Positions 16,445 to 26,830 are shown, numbered from the stretch's first letter. The stretch: 64,000 bases of DNA from Betaproteobacteria bacterium (GCA_016861185.1 BOKW01000002.1:124001-188000), one strand, 5' to 3'. The notes: a model not told the origin generated them from the letters alone. Translations and numbers: made by a program.

Positions 16445-17037
16445 AACGATCGACCCTCGTCAAGTCAAACTTGCCCGCGTGCATCGCCGCAGCGTTCGCC
16501 TGGCTCGCACTGTCCGGCAGCGCGCTCGCGGCGGACGCCGGCAAACCGTCCGCGGACAAAGTCGCGCGCGGCAAGTACCTCGTCACCACGTCGGGCTGCA
16601 ACGACTGCCACACGCCGTGGACGATGGGCCCGAACGGTCCCGAACCCGACTACAGCCGCATGCTGTCGGGCCATCCGGAGAAGATGGAACTGCCGCCGGC
16701 GCCGAAGCCGGTCGGGCCGTGGATTGTCTCCGCAGCGGCGACCAACACCGCGTGGTCGGGTCCGTGGGGCGTGAGCTTCACCGCGAACCTGACGCCCGAT
16801 CCGGAGACGGGGCTCGGCAAATGGACGCTGCGCAATTTCGTCGACACGATCCGCACCGGCCGCCACATGGGCCGCGGCCGTCCGATCCTGCCGCCGATGC
16901 CGATCCCCATGTACAAGAACTTCACCGACGAGGATCTGGAGGCGATCTACAGCTACCTGCGCACGATCCCGCCCGTGAAGAACGCCGTACCCGAGCCGCT
17001 GCCGCCCGCGATCGCGCCGACGGCGTCGAAGCAGTAA
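16441..17037 (+). CDS. c-type cytochrome, exported
   Basis: A 198-residue cytochrome c with a signal peptide (AFAWLALSGSALAADA). The single heme site is GCNDCHTPW, about residue 60, and the fold ends in FTDEDLEAIYSYLRTIPPVK. Possible axial Met residues lie in the ILPPMPIPMYK stretch. Proteins of this type serve as electron carriers or subunits of membrane dehydrogenases. It overlaps the preceding di-heme gene by 4 bases and ends shortly before the convergent anthranilate operon. Confidence 0.88.
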   Translation: MKRSTLVKSNLPACIAAAFAWLALSGSALAADAGKPSADKVARGKYLVTTSGCNDCHTPWTMGPNGPEPDYSRMLSGHPEKMELPPAPKPVGPWIVSAAATNTAWSGPWGVSFTANLTPDPETGLGKWTLRNFVDTIRTGRHMGRGRPILPPMPIPMYKNFTDEDLEAIYSYLRTIPPVKNAVPEPLPPAIAPTASKQ

Positions 17038-17063
17038 GGTGCGCGTGCGACGGCGGTCGTTCC

Positions 17064-17456
17064 TCAGTCGGGGATCACCGCCGTCGCTTCGATCTCGACG
17101 CGCGCGCGATCTTCCATCAGCGCGCTGACTTCGACCGCGGTCATCGCCGGATAGTGGCGGCCGATGATCTCGCGGTAGACCGCGCCGAGCGCGCGGTAGC
17201 TCGCCAGGTATTCGCGCTTGTCGAGTACGTACCAGGTCATGCGCGCGATGTGCTCGGGACGGCCGCCGGCTTCCGCCAGCACGGCGACGACGTTGCGCAG
17301 CGCCTGCGCGGCCTGCGCGACGAAGTCGTCGCTCTCGAACTGCTGCGCGCCGTTCCAGCCGACCTGACCGCCGACGAACACCAGGGTGCCGCGCGCAGCG
17401 ATGCCGTTCGCATAGCCCTTCGGCTGCGCCCAGCCGGGCGGTTGCAGGACCTTCAT
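17064..17456 (-). CDS. RidA/YjgF family protein (last gene of the anthranilate operon)
   Basis: A 130-residue RidA-fold protein: LVFVGGQVGWNG, FVAQAAQALRNVVAVLAEAG and VEVSALMEDRARVEIEATAV are the family landmarks. RidA proteins hydrolyse reactive enamines/imines. A member in this cluster fits the 2-aminobenzoyl-CoA pathway, whose product carries an imine/enamine that must lose ammonia. The Arg of RARVEIEA is in the usual deaminase position. The ATG overlaps the thioesterase stop (ATGA). It is the 3-prime end of the operon. Confidence 0.87.
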   Translation of the reverse strand: MKVLQPPGWAQPKGYANGIAARGTLVFVGGQVGWNGAQQFESDDFVAQAAQALRNVVAVLAEAGGRPEHIARMTWYVLDKREYLASYRALGAVYREIIGRHYPAMTAVEVSALMEDRARVEIEATAVIPD

Positions 17457-17944
17457 GCTTGCGCTCCCGTTGCGAGGGCTCCCGGCTGCGCGCGGAACGC
17501 CTCGATGCGCTCGCGCAGCTCGCCGTCGATCGGCACGGGCCGGCCCGTACGAAGATCCGTCTGCACGATCACCGTGCGGATGGCGAGCCGCGGCTCGCCG
17601 CCGCAAGCGAAGGCGTAGTGCAGGTGCAGCGAGCTGCGGCCGAGCTGCGCGACCGTGATCGCGATGTCCAACTCGTCGCCGTGGCGCGAGGCGGCGAAGA
17701 AGTCCGCTTCGAGCCGCACGATCGGCAACCCGCGGCCGCGCGTGCCGACGAACTGCTGGAACGGCACGCCGGCGATCGCGCGGAACCACTCTTCCTTCGC
17801 TTCGTGCGCGATCTCGAAGAAGCGTGGATAGAAGACGATCCCGGCCGGGTCGCAGTGCGCGAAACGCACCGTATGCCGCGTATGCCAAGCCGCGCCCTGA
17901 GCCTGTCGAAGGGCCCTGTCGTGAGCCGGTCGAAGGTCGCTCAT
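17453..17944 (-). CDS. 4-hydroxybenzoyl-CoA-type thioesterase (hotdog fold)
   Basis: A 163-residue acyl-CoA thioesterase of the hotdog 4HBT type: HTVRFAHCDPAGIVFYPRFF has the catalytic Asp of the 4-hydroxybenzoyl-CoA thioesterase group, and ELDIAITVAQLGRSSLHLHY the second half. It probably rescues CoA or acts on a ring-cleavage CoA ester. The N-terminal 18 residues (containing ALRQAQG) are encoded by a dispersed repeat, so a later start around the AWHTRHTVRF region cannot be excluded. The stated ATG overlaps the ligase stop (ATGA). Confidence 0.83.
   Translation of the reverse strand: MSDLRPAHDRALRQAQGAAWHTRHTVRFAHCDPAGIVFYPRFFEIAHEAKEEWFRAIAGVPFQQFVGTRGRGLPIVRLEADFFAASRHGDELDIAITVAQLGRSSLHLHYAFACGGEPRLAIRTVIVQTDLRTGRPVPIDGELRERIEAFRAQPGALATGAQA
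17894..17937. repeat. Two tandem copies of a short dispersed repeat
   Basis: GCCCTGAGCCTGTCGAAGGG (from 17894) is followed by a diverged second copy with GTGAGCCGGTCGAAGG (to 17937). This is the well-known intergenic repeat type seen in many proteobacteria (peptide frames ALSLSKG, PEPVEG, LRQAQG). It lies at the ligase/thioesterase junction, inside the thioesterase N-terminus. A degraded relative (GCGCTGGGCTTGTCGAA) is near 20787. Confidence 0.75.
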
Positions 17945-19593
17945 GCGGCACCGCTCGCCCGCTGGTGGGCGCGCTGCAGTTCGAGCTGACGAAGCTGGAA
18001 GCGCTGCAGCTTGCCCGTTTCGGTGCGCGGCAGGCCCGACACGAACTCGATCGCGCGCGGGTACTTGTACGGCGCGATCTGCGACTTGACGTGCTCCTGC
18101 AGCGCCTTGACCAGCGCATCGCCCGGTTCGTTGCCGGGCTTGAGCACGACGAAGGCCTTGACGATCGTTCCGCGCTCCTCGTCGGGCGAAGCGACCACGC
18201 CGCATTCGGCCACCGCAGGATGCGCGAGCAGCGCGGCTTCGACCTCAGGCCCGGCGATGTTGTAGCCGGCCGAGACGATCATGTCGTCGGTGCGCGCCTG
18301 GTAGACGAAGTAGCCGTGCTCGTCGACGAGGTACGCGTCGCCCGTGTAATTCCAGCCGTCGCGCACGTAGTTCGTCTGCCGCGGATCGGCGAGATAGCGG
18401 CAGCCGGTCGGTCCCATCACCGCCAGCTTGCCGACCTGTCCCGGCGGCAGCGGCCGGCCTTCGTCGTCCATCACGCACGCGCGATAGCCGGGGATCGGCT
18501 TGCCGGTCGCGCCCGGCTTGGCGCCCGCTTCGTCGTGCGAGATGAAGATGTGCAGCATCTCGGTCGAGCCGATGCCGTCGATGATCTCGATGCCCGTTGC
18601 TTCGCGCCACAACGCGCGCGTGGCCGCCGGCAGCGCTTCGCCCGCGGAAACGCACTTGCGCAGGCTGGCGAAGTCGGCGCGACTCGCCTGCAGCGCCATC
18701 GCGCGGTACGAGGTCGGCGCGGTGAACAGCACCGTGGCGCGATGCTGTGCGATCGCCGCGGGCAGCGCGTCGGGCGAAGCTTTCTCCAGCAGCAGCGTGG
18801 CGGCGCCGATGCGCAGCGGGAACAGCAGCAGCCCGCCCAGCCCGAAGGTGAACGCAAGCGGCGGGCTACCGGTGAAGAGGTCGTCCGGCAGCGCGCGCAG
18901 CGTCGACTTCGGGAAGCAGTCGCATACGGCGACCACGTCGCGGTGGAAGTGCATCGTGCCCTTCGGCTCGCCGGTCGTGCCCGACGTGAACGCGATCAGC
19001 GCGGTGTCTTCGGCGGCAGTCGGCACGTCCGTGAACTCGGCGGACTTGCGCGCGGCGAGCGCCTCGATGCCGTCGGCCGCGTCGGTCTGGAACAGCGCGA
19101 CCGTCTTCAGGCTCGGGCAGCCTGGCCGCGCCTTCGCCAGCTCGTCGACGAGCCGCGCATCGCACAGCGCGTGCGAGACGTTCGCCTTGGTCACGATCTT
19201 GGTCAGCTCGGCTGCGCGCAGCAGCGGCATCGTGCCGACCGCGATGCCGCCCGCTTTCATCACCGCGAACCAGCAGGCCGCCATCATCGGGCTGTTCGGC
19301 CCGCGCAGCAGCACGCGGTTGCCGGCAACGAGCCCGAGATCCTCGACCAGCACGCGCGCGATGCGATTCGCCTCGTCGCGCAACTGCCGGTAGGTCCAGA
19401 CGAATCCGTTCGGCGCGAGGATCGCGCGCCGTTCGCCCCAGCCGCGTTCGAGCGCGCGGTCGAGCAGCTCGGTCGCGCAGTTCATCCGTTCCGGGTACTG
19501 CAGCTCGGGCAGCTCGAACAGGAAGTTCGGCCACTGCGCGCGCGGCGGCAGGTTGTCGCGGGCGAAGGTGTCGATATGGGCGGTGTAGGTCAT
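17941..19593 (-). CDS. abmG: 2-aminobenzoate-CoA ligase family acyl-CoA synthetase
   Basis: A 550-residue AMP-forming CoA ligase. The P-loop-like motif is FTSGTTGEPKGTMHFHRD (about 215-232), GIGSTEMLHIFISH is the A5-type box, GWNYTGDAYLVDEHGY holds the adenylate-binding Asp, and the end YKYPRAIEFVSGLPRTETGK has the catalytic Lys. The type matches benzoate-CoA ligases of the 2-aminobenzoate group, with IGSTEMLHIFISH as a telling mark. It activates anthranilate to 2-aminobenzoyl-CoA. Context is decisive: the monooxygenase/reductase that uses this CoA ester is in the same operon. A salicylate ligase is the main alternative. Confidence 0.85.
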   Translation of the reverse strand: MTYTAHIDTFARDNLPPRAQWPNFLFELPELQYPERMNCATELLDRALERGWGERRAILAPNGFVWTYRQLRDEANRIARVLVEDLGLVAGNRVLLRGPNSPMMAACWFAVMKAGGIAVGTMPLLRAAELTKIVTKANVSHALCDARLVDELAKARPGCPSLKTVALFQTDAADGIEALAARKSAEFTDVPTAAEDTALIAFTSGTTGEPKGTMHFHRDVVAVCDCFPKSTLRALPDDLFTGSPPLAFTFGLGGLLLFPLRIGAATLLLEKASPDALPAAIAQHRATVLFTAPTSYRAMALQASRADFASLRKCVSAGEALPAATRALWREATGIEIIDGIGSTEMLHIFISHDEAGAKPGATGKPIPGYRACVMDDEGRPLPPGQVGKLAVMGPTGCRYLADPRQTNYVRDGWNYTGDAYLVDEHGYFVYQARTDDMIVSAGYNIAGPEVEAALLAHPAVAECGVVASPDEERGTIVKAFVVLKPGNEPGDALVKALQEHVKSQIAPYKYPRAIEFVSGLPRTETGKLQRFQLRQLELQRAHQRASGAA

Positions 19594-19598
19594 GGCAG

Positions 19599-20756
<1,158 letters not shown>

Positions 20757-20885
20757 CGCGGCTGCAGTCGTTCCTGAGTCCGTTCGCGCTGGGCTTGTCG
20801 AAACCCGAAGTTCGAGCTCATCGGTGTGCCCGGTGCAGTAGGAGCCGTAAGCGCAACGCGGCAGGCACCCATGAAACGCCGACGC

Positions 20886-21710
20886 TCAATTCCCCTCGAA
20901 CCGCGGCGTCTGCCGGGCGACGAAGGCATCGTAGGCGCGCTTGAAGTCGCCGGTCTGCATGCAGATCGCCTGCGCCTGCGCCTCCGACTCGATCGCCTGT
21001 TCGATCGACATGCTCCACTCCTGATTGAGCATCGTCTTGGTGATGCCGTGCGCGAATGTGGGTCCGGCGGCGAGCTGCTGCGCGAGCTGGGTCGCTTCGA
21101 CGAGCAGCGCGCCCTCGTCGACCACGCGGTTGAAGAAACCCCACGCGAGTCCTTCGTCGGCGCTCATCGCTCGGCCCGTCAGCAGCAGCTCGGTGGCGCG
21201 GCCCTGGCCGATCATCCGCGGCAGCAGCGCGCAGGCGCCCATGTCGGCGCCGGCCAGTCCGACGCGCGTGAACAGGAATGCCGTCTTTGCGCGCGGTGTG
21301 CCGACGCGGATGTCGGACGCCAGCGCGAGCAACGCGCCGGCACCCGCGCACACGCCGTCGACCGCGGCGATGACCGGTTGCGGGCAGCCGCGGATGGCCT
21401 TGACGACATCGCCGGTCATGCGCGTGAACGCGAGCAGCTCGGGCGCGGACATCTTCGTCAGCGGGCCGATGATCTCGTGCACGTCGCCGCCGGAACAGAA
21501 GTTGCCGCCGGCGCCGGTCAACACGACCGCCTTGACGTCGTCGGCGTATGCGAGGCCGCGGAACAGGTCGCGCAGCTCGCCGTACGAATCGAAGGTCAGC
21601 GGATTCTTGCGTTCCGGCCGATTCAGGGTCAGCGTGGCGACGCGGTCGCGCACGGTCCACAGGAAGTGCTGCGCGGCGTAGTCGCGGTACGGGCGGGCTT
21701 GCACGGTCAT
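20886..21710 (-). CDS. Enoyl-CoA hydratase/isomerase family protein
   Basis: A 274-residue crotonase-fold enzyme. [20 protein letters not shown] is the first oxyanion-hole block, and [24 protein letters not shown] the second (family VIAAVNGxAxGxGxxLALxxD). In the usual position of the second catalytic Glu the sequence is [18 protein letters not shown], so the pair may be incomplete, as in some isomerases or hydrolases. It probably processes ring-hydroxylated CoA intermediates. Its ATG overlaps the MarR gene stop as ATGA. A 129-base gap follows before the dehydrogenase gene. Confidence 0.87.
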   Translation of the reverse strand: MTVQARPYRDYAAQHFLWTVRDRVATLTLNRPERKNPLTFDSYGELRDLFRGLAYADDVKAVVLTGAGGNFCSGGDVHEIIGPLTKMSAPELLAFTRMTGDVVKAIRGCPQPVIAAVDGVCAGAGALLALASDIRVGTPRAKTAFLFTRVGLAGADMGACALLPRMIGQGRATELLLTGRAMSADEGLAWGFFNRVVDEGALLVEATQLAQQLAAGPTFAHGITKTMLNQEWSMSIEQAIESEAQAQAICMQTGDFKRAYDAFVARQTPRFEGN

Positions 21711-22219
21711 GCCTCCTTCGTGCGCGCGTTTGTGCGCACCGATGTCTTGAGCCGGCCGAGCAGCGCGTGCAGTCGATCGCGTTCGCTCTCGGAAAGGCCC
21801 CCGAGCAGCTCGACGATCCAGGCCTCGTGCTCGGCCGCCATCCGGTCGAAAGCGCGTTTGCCCGCGCGCGTCAGCCGCACGGTGAAGGCGCGGCGATCCG
21901 TCGGCACCGGCTGGCGCTCGACGAGTCCTTCGGCGACGAGCTGGTCGGTCAGTCCGGTCACGTTGCCGCCGGTGACCATCAGGCGGCGCGACAGATCGCT
22001 CATCCGCAGGCCCTGCGGATTGCGCTCGAGCTGCGCCATCAGGTCGAAGCGCGGCAGCGTGATCGCAAAGCGCTCGCGCAGCCGCGCGCGGATTTCGCCC
22101 TCGATCAGCATCGTGCAGGTGAGCAGCCGCAGCCACAGCCGCAGCGCGTCGTGGTGAGCCTCCGACGCGCGCGCTTCGCGGTCGACCGGCACGGCGGCGA
22201 GCTGGGCTGCGCGGCTCAT
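21707..22219 (-). CDS. MarR-family transcriptional regulator
   Basis: A 170-residue winged-helix regulator. [20 protein letters not shown] is the start of the recognition domain, [21 protein letters not shown] the recognition helix and [21 protein letters not shown] the wing (DRR motif). It sits inside the operon, overlapping the genes on both sides (ATGA junctions at 21707-21710 and 22216-22219). It probably represses the operon and is relieved by a CoA ester, as known for other aromatic-CoA MarR regulators. The candidate operator is at 24605-24616. Confidence 0.9.
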   Translation of the reverse strand: MSRAAQLAAVPVDREARASEAHHDALRLWLRLLTCTMLIEGEIRARLRERFAITLPRFDLMAQLERNPQGLRMSDLSRRLMVTGGNVTGLTDQLVAEGLVERQPVPTDRRAFTVRLTRAGKRAFDRMAAEHEAWIVELLGGLSESERDRLHALLGRLKTSVRTNARTKEA

Positions 22220-24573
22220 CCGTTCGCTTCCGGCCGTTCCGCGGCCATCTGCGCCGCACGCGCGAGGTTGCGTTCCAGCTGCGCCTTGCCGGTCAGGTAC
22301 TGCACCGGCCACTCGACGTCGGCGTAGCCCAACTGCGCGGCCGCGTGCAGCGTCCAGTACGGATCCGCCAGATGCGGGCGCGCGATCGCGGCGAGATCCG
22401 CGCGGCCGGCCATGATGATCGAGTTGACGTGGTCGGGCTCGAAGATCGCGCCGACCGCCATGGTCGCGATGCCGACTTCGTTGCGGATGCGGTCGGCGAA
22501 CGGCGTCTGGTACATCCGACCGTAGACGGGCTGCGCGTCGCGCGTCGTCTGGCCGGTCGACACGTCGATCAGATCAGCGCCCGCTTCCTTGAACAGCCGC
22601 GCGATCACGACCGCGTCGTCCGGCGTATTGCCGCCGGGCGCCCAGTCGTGCGCCGAGATGCGCACCGACATCGGCCTGTCCTGCGGCCACACCGTGCGCA
22701 GCGCGCGGAAGACTTCGAGCGGATAGCGGCAGCGGTTTTCGATCGAGCCGCCGTATTCGTCGGTCCGCCTGTTCGTCAGCGGGCAGATGAACGCCGACAG
22801 CAGGTAGCCGTGCGCGCAGTGCAGCTCGAGCCAGTCGAATCCGCATTCGCTGCCCCACTGCGCGGCGCGGACGAAGTCCGCCTTGACGCGGTCCATGTCG
22901 GCGCGCGTCATCGCGCGGGGCACCTGGTTGCGCGGGCCGTACGCGATCGCGGAAGGTGCGATCAGCGGCCAGTTGCGTTCACCGGTCACCGGGTCGCCGG
23001 CGTCGGGCAAAGGTTCGTCGGCGTCCTCCCAGCCGCGCTGAGTCGAGCCCTTCGGCCCGGCGTGCCCGAGCTGCAGCGCGATCCTGGCCGACGTGCGCGC
23101 ATGCACGTAGTCGACGATGCGTTTCCACGCTGCGCGATGCTCTGCGCGGTACATCCCGGCGCAACCGGGCGAAATGCGCGCGTCGGCGCTGACGCAAACC
23201 ATCTCGGTGAACACGAGCCCGGCGCCGCCGTGCGCGCGGCTGCCGAGGTGGACGAGGTAGTAGTCGTCGGGCGTGCCGTCGACGCACGAGTACTGCGCCA
23301 TCGGCGAGACGACGACGCGGTTCTTCAGCGTCAGCCCGCCCAGCTTGAACGGCGTGAACATCGGCGGCAGCGCGCGCTCGGGCAGACCCGTCCGCTGCGC
23401 GAACCAGCCCTCGATGCGCTCGACGAAGGCCTTGTCGCGCAGCCGCAGGTTCTCGTGCGAGATGCGCTGGCTGCGGGTCAGCAGGCTGTAGGCGAACTGC
23501 TCGGCCTCGAACGCGGTGTAGCGCTCGACGTTCTCGAACCATTCGGTCGAGTTGCGCGCTGCGTTCTGGATCTTCAGCACCTCGACGCTGCGCTCGGCTT
23601 CGTAGCGCGCGAGCGCGGCAGCGAGATCGTCCGGGTGCGCGGCGAGCGCGCGCGCGAGCGCGATGCCGTCCTCGAACGCGAGCTTGGTGCCGGAACCGAC
23701 CGAGAAGTGCGCCGTGTGCGCGGCGTCGCCGAGCAGAACGACCGGCACGCGGCGGCCGTCAAGCGTGTTCCAGTGGATCCAGCTTGCGCAGATCACGCGC
23801 GGGAAGCGGATCCAGATGGCGGAGCCGCGCAGGTGCGCGGCGTTGCTCATCAGCCTGTGCCCGTCGAGGTACTGCGCGAACAGCCGCTCGCAGAAGGCGA
23901 TGCCTTCCTCCTGCGACATGCGGTCGATGCCCGCGCGCAGCCAGTTCTCCTCGGGTGTCTCGACGATGAAGGTCGAGGTGTCGCCGTCGTACTGGTAGGC
24001 GTGCGCCTGGAACCAGCCGTATTCGGTCTTCTCGAACGCGAAGGTGAACGCGGAGAAAAGCTTCTTCGTGCCGAGCCAGACGAAGCGGCAGCGGCGCGTG
24101 TCGACATCGGGGCGGAACGTTTCCGCGTAGCGCGTGCGGATGCGGCTGTTGATGCCGTCGGCGGCGATCACGAGGTCGGCGCCGAACTCGCGCGCCGCCT
24201 GCTGGTCGTCGGCCACGTCGTTCTCGAAGACCAGCTCGACGCCGAGCGCCTCGCAGCGGCGCTGCAGGATGTTCAGCAGACGCTTGCGGCCGATGCCGCA
24301 GAAGCCGTGGCCGCCCGAGGTGATCGTGCGGCCCTTGAAGTGGACGTCGATGTCGTCCCAGTGGTTGAAGGCGCCGACGATCTCGCGGGCCGACTCCGGA
24401 TCGGCCGCCTCCAGGTTGCCGAGCGTCTGGTCGGAGAAGACCACCCCCCAGCCGAAGGTGTCGTACGGCCGATTGCGCTCGACCACGCGGATCACGTGGC
24501 GCGGGTCGGCGCGCTTGGCGAGCAGCGCGAAGTACAGGCCGGCGGGGCCGCCGCCGATCGACAGGATGCGCAT
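22216..24573 (-). CDS. abmA: Bifunctional 2-aminobenzoyl-CoA monooxygenase/reductase (salicylyl-CoA 5-hydroxylase family)
   Basis: A 785-residue fusion, the usual length of this family. The N-terminal half is a flavin monooxygenase: [15 protein letters not shown] dinucleotide fold at the start, [20 protein letters not shown] for the FAD ribityl site. From about residue 410 an Old Yellow Enzyme module follows: [47 protein letters not shown] and [14 protein letters not shown]. It hydroxylates and reduces 2-aminobenzoyl-CoA to a non-aromatic product. It is the first gene of the operon and overlaps marR. A salicylyl-CoA substrate is the alternative. Confidence 0.9.
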   Translation of the reverse strand: MRILSIGGGPAGLYFALLAKRADPRHVIRVVERNRPYDTFGWGVVFSDQTLGNLEAADPESAREIVGAFNHWDDIDVHFKGRTITSGGHGFCGIGRKRLLNILQRRCEALGVELVFENDVADDQQAAREFGADLVIAADGINSRIRTRYAETFRPDVDTRRCRFVWLGTKKLFSAFTFAFEKTEYGWFQAHAYQYDGDTSTFIVETPEENWLRAGIDRMSQEEGIAFCERLFAQYLDGHRLMSNAAHLRGSAIWIRFPRVICASWIHWNTLDGRRVPVVLLGDAAHTAHFSVGSGTKLAFEDGIALARALAAHPDDLAAALARYEAERSVEVLKIQNAARNSTEWFENVERYTAFEAEQFAYSLLTRSQRISHENLRLRDKAFVERIEGWFAQRTGLPERALPPMFTPFKLGGLTLKNRVVVSPMAQYSCVDGTPDDYYLVHLGSRAHGGAGLVFTEMVCVSADARISPGCAGMYRAEHRAAWKRIVDYVHARTSARIALQLGHAGPKGSTQRGWEDADEPLPDAGDPVTGERNWPLIAPSAIAYGPRNQVPRAMTRADMDRVKADFVRAAQWGSECGFDWLELHCAHGYLLSAFICPLTNRRTDEYGGSIENRCRYPLEVFRALRTVWPQDRPMSVRISAHDWAPGGNTPDDAVVIARLFKEAGADLIDVSTGQTTRDAQPVYGRMYQTPFADRIRNEVGIATMAVGAIFEPDHVNSIIMAGRADLAAIARPHLADPYWTLHAAAQLGYADVEWPVQYLTGKAQLERNLARAAQMAAERPEANG

Positions 24574-24604
24574 CGACGCTCCGGAGGACGCGTTGGCGAA
24601 ATAG

Positions 24605-24616
24605 TTTAGAACTAAA
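24605..24616. promoter_or_regulatory. Candidate operator of the MarR regulator
   Basis: TTTAGAACTAAA is a palindrome with a 2-base centre, within the AT-rich block GTTTAGAACTAAATTAAAC about 30 bases upstream of the abmA start. AT-rich stretches like this are very rare in this window. The position and symmetry fit a MarR dimer site overlapping the promoter. Confidence 0.5.
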
Positions 24617-24737
24617 TTAAACGGCGTCAACCCGAATCGTCGCCGCGCTGCGCAAGCGCTGGCGCCCTTTCTTCCCGGCGCGTTCCGCGATGGCGGGGAG
24701 GAGATCGAACAGGCGCAGCACAAGGGGACGAGCTGAA

Positions 24738-24850
24738 CCCCCTTGACAAGGGGGCGGGGGATTTTCGGTGTGCGCCGGAACGCGATGCCGTGTCACCGGG
24801 AATCGCGGCGCAGGGATTCCCCTCGCCCCCCCTTTTTCAAAGGGGGGAAG
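24738..24850. repeat. Pair of C-tract/G-tract hairpin repeats
   Basis: CCCCCTTGACAAGGGGG (24738-24754) and a longer relative with CCCCCCCTTTTTCAAAGGGG (from 24826). These belong to a type of intergenic repeat common in proteobacteria (peptide frame PPFSKGGRG). They lie downstream of the TauD-like gene and could act as a bidirectional transcription stop. Confidence 0.65.
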
Positions 24851-24893
24851 GGGTTGCAGTGATTCGACAGGTCTTGCCGGGGCGCGCGGATCG

Positions 24894-25790
24894 CTACGCC
24901 GGGGCAGCGACGCGCTCGTAGTAGCGCGCCCGCAGGATCAGGCGGCGGTGCGCGTCGGAATCGGTGAACGCGGCGCGGTCGTGCAGCACGTTGTTGCAGA
25001 CGAGCCCCATGCCGGGCTCCATGCGCACGCGCAGGACCCGCGGATCGGTTTCGAGCATGTTCGCGAGCGCCTGCGTTGCTGCGTGCACGCCCGGTTCGTC
25101 CTCCCAGGTAATGCTGAGCGTGCGCGCGGTGTAGCGCATGTGCAGGCGGCCGTCGACGTCGATCGAGAACACGGGACCGGCCTGGTCGCCGCGCTCGACT
25201 TCGCCTTCCTCGGACCGGGCGGGGATCGTCATCGCGTGCGGCCGCATCAGCGCGCGGATGTACTCTGGGTTGGCGTCGCGCAGCGCGATGTACGCAAGCT
25301 CGTGGTCGAGCAGGCGGTTCTCGCCGCCCTGCTCGGCGCGCTGCACGCAATGCAGGAGCATTGCGCGGATCGCGCGCTCGGGCGGGTTGTAGTAGCCGTC
25401 GGTGTGCCAGCGGATCGGGCGGTTCGTGTACGGGATGTACTGCGTGCGGGTCCCGTTTGCGGCGACGGCCAGCGGCGTGATGCCGTCGTCATCGGCGAGG
25501 TAGTTGATGTCGAGCGTGTGCAGGCCGAGTTGCGCGCCGATTGCGCGCAGCACGTCCTGGGCGCCGTGCGCACGCGGCGGGGCGGCGTAGATGGCCATGT
25601 TGGCGCGCGCGCAGCGTTCGAGCAGCGCACCGCGCTCGGCAGGCGTCAGCCGGGTCGGGTCGGCGACTTCGACGACGAGTTCGCCGACGCTCGTCGGATA
25701 GCCGGCCAGCTTGCGCTCGCGCCAGGCCCGGTACGCGTCGCGCTCGTCGAGAGCGAAGTGGTGCGGCACACGCGTTTCGGTTCGGCTCAC
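24894..25790 (-). CDS. TauD/TfdA-like Fe(II)/2-oxoglutarate dioxygenase
   Basis: A 298-residue dioxygenase. RWHTDGYYNPPERAIRAMLL carries the Fe ligands H129 and D131; the distal His is in GLVCNNVLHDRAAFTDSDAH, and the 2-oxoglutarate-binding Arg is in HRRLILRARYY. The TauD family often releases sulfite from sulfonates or oxidises other small acids. The start is inferred as GTG at 25790, as there is no ATG in frame near the first family motif; a second GTG at 25769 is possible. It is the last gene of the six-gene operon upstream of dsr, 7 bases after the preceding gene. Confidence 0.82.
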   Translation of the reverse strand: MSRTETRVPHHFALDERDAYRAWRERKLAGYPTSVGELVVEVADPTRLTPAERGALLERCARANMAIYAAPPRAHGAQDVLRAIGAQLGLHTLDINYLADDDGITPLAVAANGTRTQYIPYTNRPIRWHTDGYYNPPERAIRAMLLHCVQRAEQGGENRLLDHELAYIALRDANPEYIRALMRPHAMTIPARSEEGEVERGDQAGPVFSIDVDGRLHMRYTARTLSITWEDEPGVHAATQALANMLETDPRVLRVRMEPGMGLVCNNVLHDRAAFTDSDAHRRLILRARYYERVAAPA

Positions 25791-25797
25791 CGGCGGC

Positions 25798-26475
25798 TCA
25801 CTCGGGCGGAATCGGGTCGCCGACCGGCGCGTCGACGCCGGGCATTTCCGGCAGCGGGCCCGGCTCGGTCGGTTCTTGGTCGTTGGCGGCGCTGATCGCC
25901 CCGGCCGTGGACACGGCGCTGTCGAGCACGCGCCGCAGCGTGGCGATCGCATCCGGCGCCTCGTACGACATCAGCTGGTCGGCGATCCAGGTGCGGTCCT
26001 CGGGCGCGGCCACTTCGCGCAGCGCCTGGCTGCAGTAGCGCATGAATGCGTAGTCGGGGCCGAGCTTGTCGTCGAAGGGCAGCGCGGCGTAGTCGTCCGC
26101 GCGCGTGTTGTACAGGTCGATGAAGTCGCGGCGCACGGCGTCGTAGTCGTCGCCGAGCAGGCGCGCGCGGTTTTCGGCGATCTGATCGGCGAGCGACTTG
26201 ACCATCGCGACGGTGAACGCGCGCCGCTGCGGCAGCGCCAGCCGCGAAAACGCGAAGCGGTCGGCGATCTGGATCAGGAAGACCAGGTACTCGGCGAGGA
26301 AGGCGAAGTACTGCGGGCTCGCTTCGATCTCGAAGTGCGCGCTGCGCATGCGCTTGATCGTGTTCAGTCCGAGCCGCCAGGCGTTGAACGCCGCCACGCT
26401 GGCGAGCACCTCCGGGTCGCGCGCCTTGGCGCGGTTGAACCAGCGGCTCTTGGTGCGGATCGAGCGCGTGCTCAT
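25798..26475 (-). CDS. Unknown protein in the Cas6-like/TusA/DsrC-like operon
   Basis: A 225-residue protein I cannot place. It is largely helical, with aromatic-rich SPQYFAFLAEYLVFLIQIAD and SRLALPQRRAFTVAMVKSLA and a run of acidic residues in DYDAVRRDFIDLYNTRADDY. The last 30 residues are Pro/Glu-rich and probably disordered. It contains only one Cys (in MRYCSQALRE), and no signal or membrane segment is convincing. It sits 16 bases after the DsrC-like gene and 7 before the dioxygenase, so it is almost certainly part of the operon. Confidence 0.75.
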   Translation of the reverse strand: MSTRSIRTKSRWFNRAKARDPEVLASVAAFNAWRLGLNTIKRMRSAHFEIEASPQYFAFLAEYLVFLIQIADRFAFSRLALPQRRAFTVAMVKSLADQIAENRARLLGDDYDAVRRDFIDLYNTRADDYAALPFDDKLGPDYAFMRYCSQALREVAAPEDRTWIADQLMSYEAPDAIATLRRVLDSAVSTAGAISAANDQEPTEPGPLPEMPGVDAPVGDPIPPE

Positions 26476-26491
26476 CGCGTCTTCGCGGCTT

Positions 26492-26821
26492 TCAGTAGCC
26501 GCCTTTGCCGAACGGCTTGGTCAGACCGGCGACGCGCACACCCTGCTTGGCGGGGCCAAGCGGAAACAGGTCGTACAGCCGCTTGTTGTCCCAGCCGGGG
26601 TGCAGCTCGCTGATCTCCTTCAGCATGTTGCGGTAGTTCGGCGTATGACCGTCCTCGCGGTACTTGTCGCGCAGGTAGTTGATCACGGTCCAGTGATCGT
26701 CGGTCAGCGCGATGCCTTCGGCCTGCGCGATGACCGGGCAGACTTCGCTCGAGAAGTCCGGCTCGAGCAGATATCCCTCGTCGTCGACCTCCAGCACCTT
26801 GCCGTTGACTTCGTATGCCAT
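26492..26821 (-). CDS. DsrC/TusE-family protein lacking both C-terminal cysteines (RspA-like)
   Basis: A 109-residue DsrC homologue. DEGYLLEPDFSSEVC, LTDDHWTVINYLRDKYREDG and RLYDLFPLGPAKQGVRVAGL align with DsrC along its length. True DsrC has a C-terminal arm with ACKIAG and a penultimate Cys. Here the arm reads KQGVRVAGLTKPFGKGGY, so both cysteines are absent (Val at the first, Gly/Tyr at the end). The only Cys is C28. It cannot act as the persulfide/trisulfide carrier. Cys-less relatives have been proposed as regulatory proteins. It lies 9 bases from the tandem-TusA gene. Confidence 0.88.
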   Translation of the reverse strand: MAYEVNGKVLEVDDEGYLLEPDFSSEVCPVIAQAEGIALTDDHWTVINYLRDKYREDGHTPNYRNMLKEISELHPGWDNKRLYDLFPLGPAKQGVRVAGLTKPFGKGGY

Positions 26822-26830
26822 CGTGTCTCC

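Larger units (their letters stand above)
24574..24893. other. Gene-free region between the anthranilate operon and the TauD-like gene
   Basis: It holds the promoter region of abmA, including an AT-rich palindrome (24605-24616), and two hairpin-forming C/G-tract repeats (24738-24754 and 24826-24850). No gene is seen on either strand. Confidence 0.6.

Noticed and set aside
22345..24609. 754-codon plus-strand frame across the anthranilate monooxygenase gene
   Set aside because: Antisense shadow of a certain gene with correct FAD and OYE motifs; no motif of its own.
26492..26821. Calling this gene dsrC
   Set aside because: Both C-terminal cysteines required for DsrC function are missing; the true dsrC is at 32062-32397.
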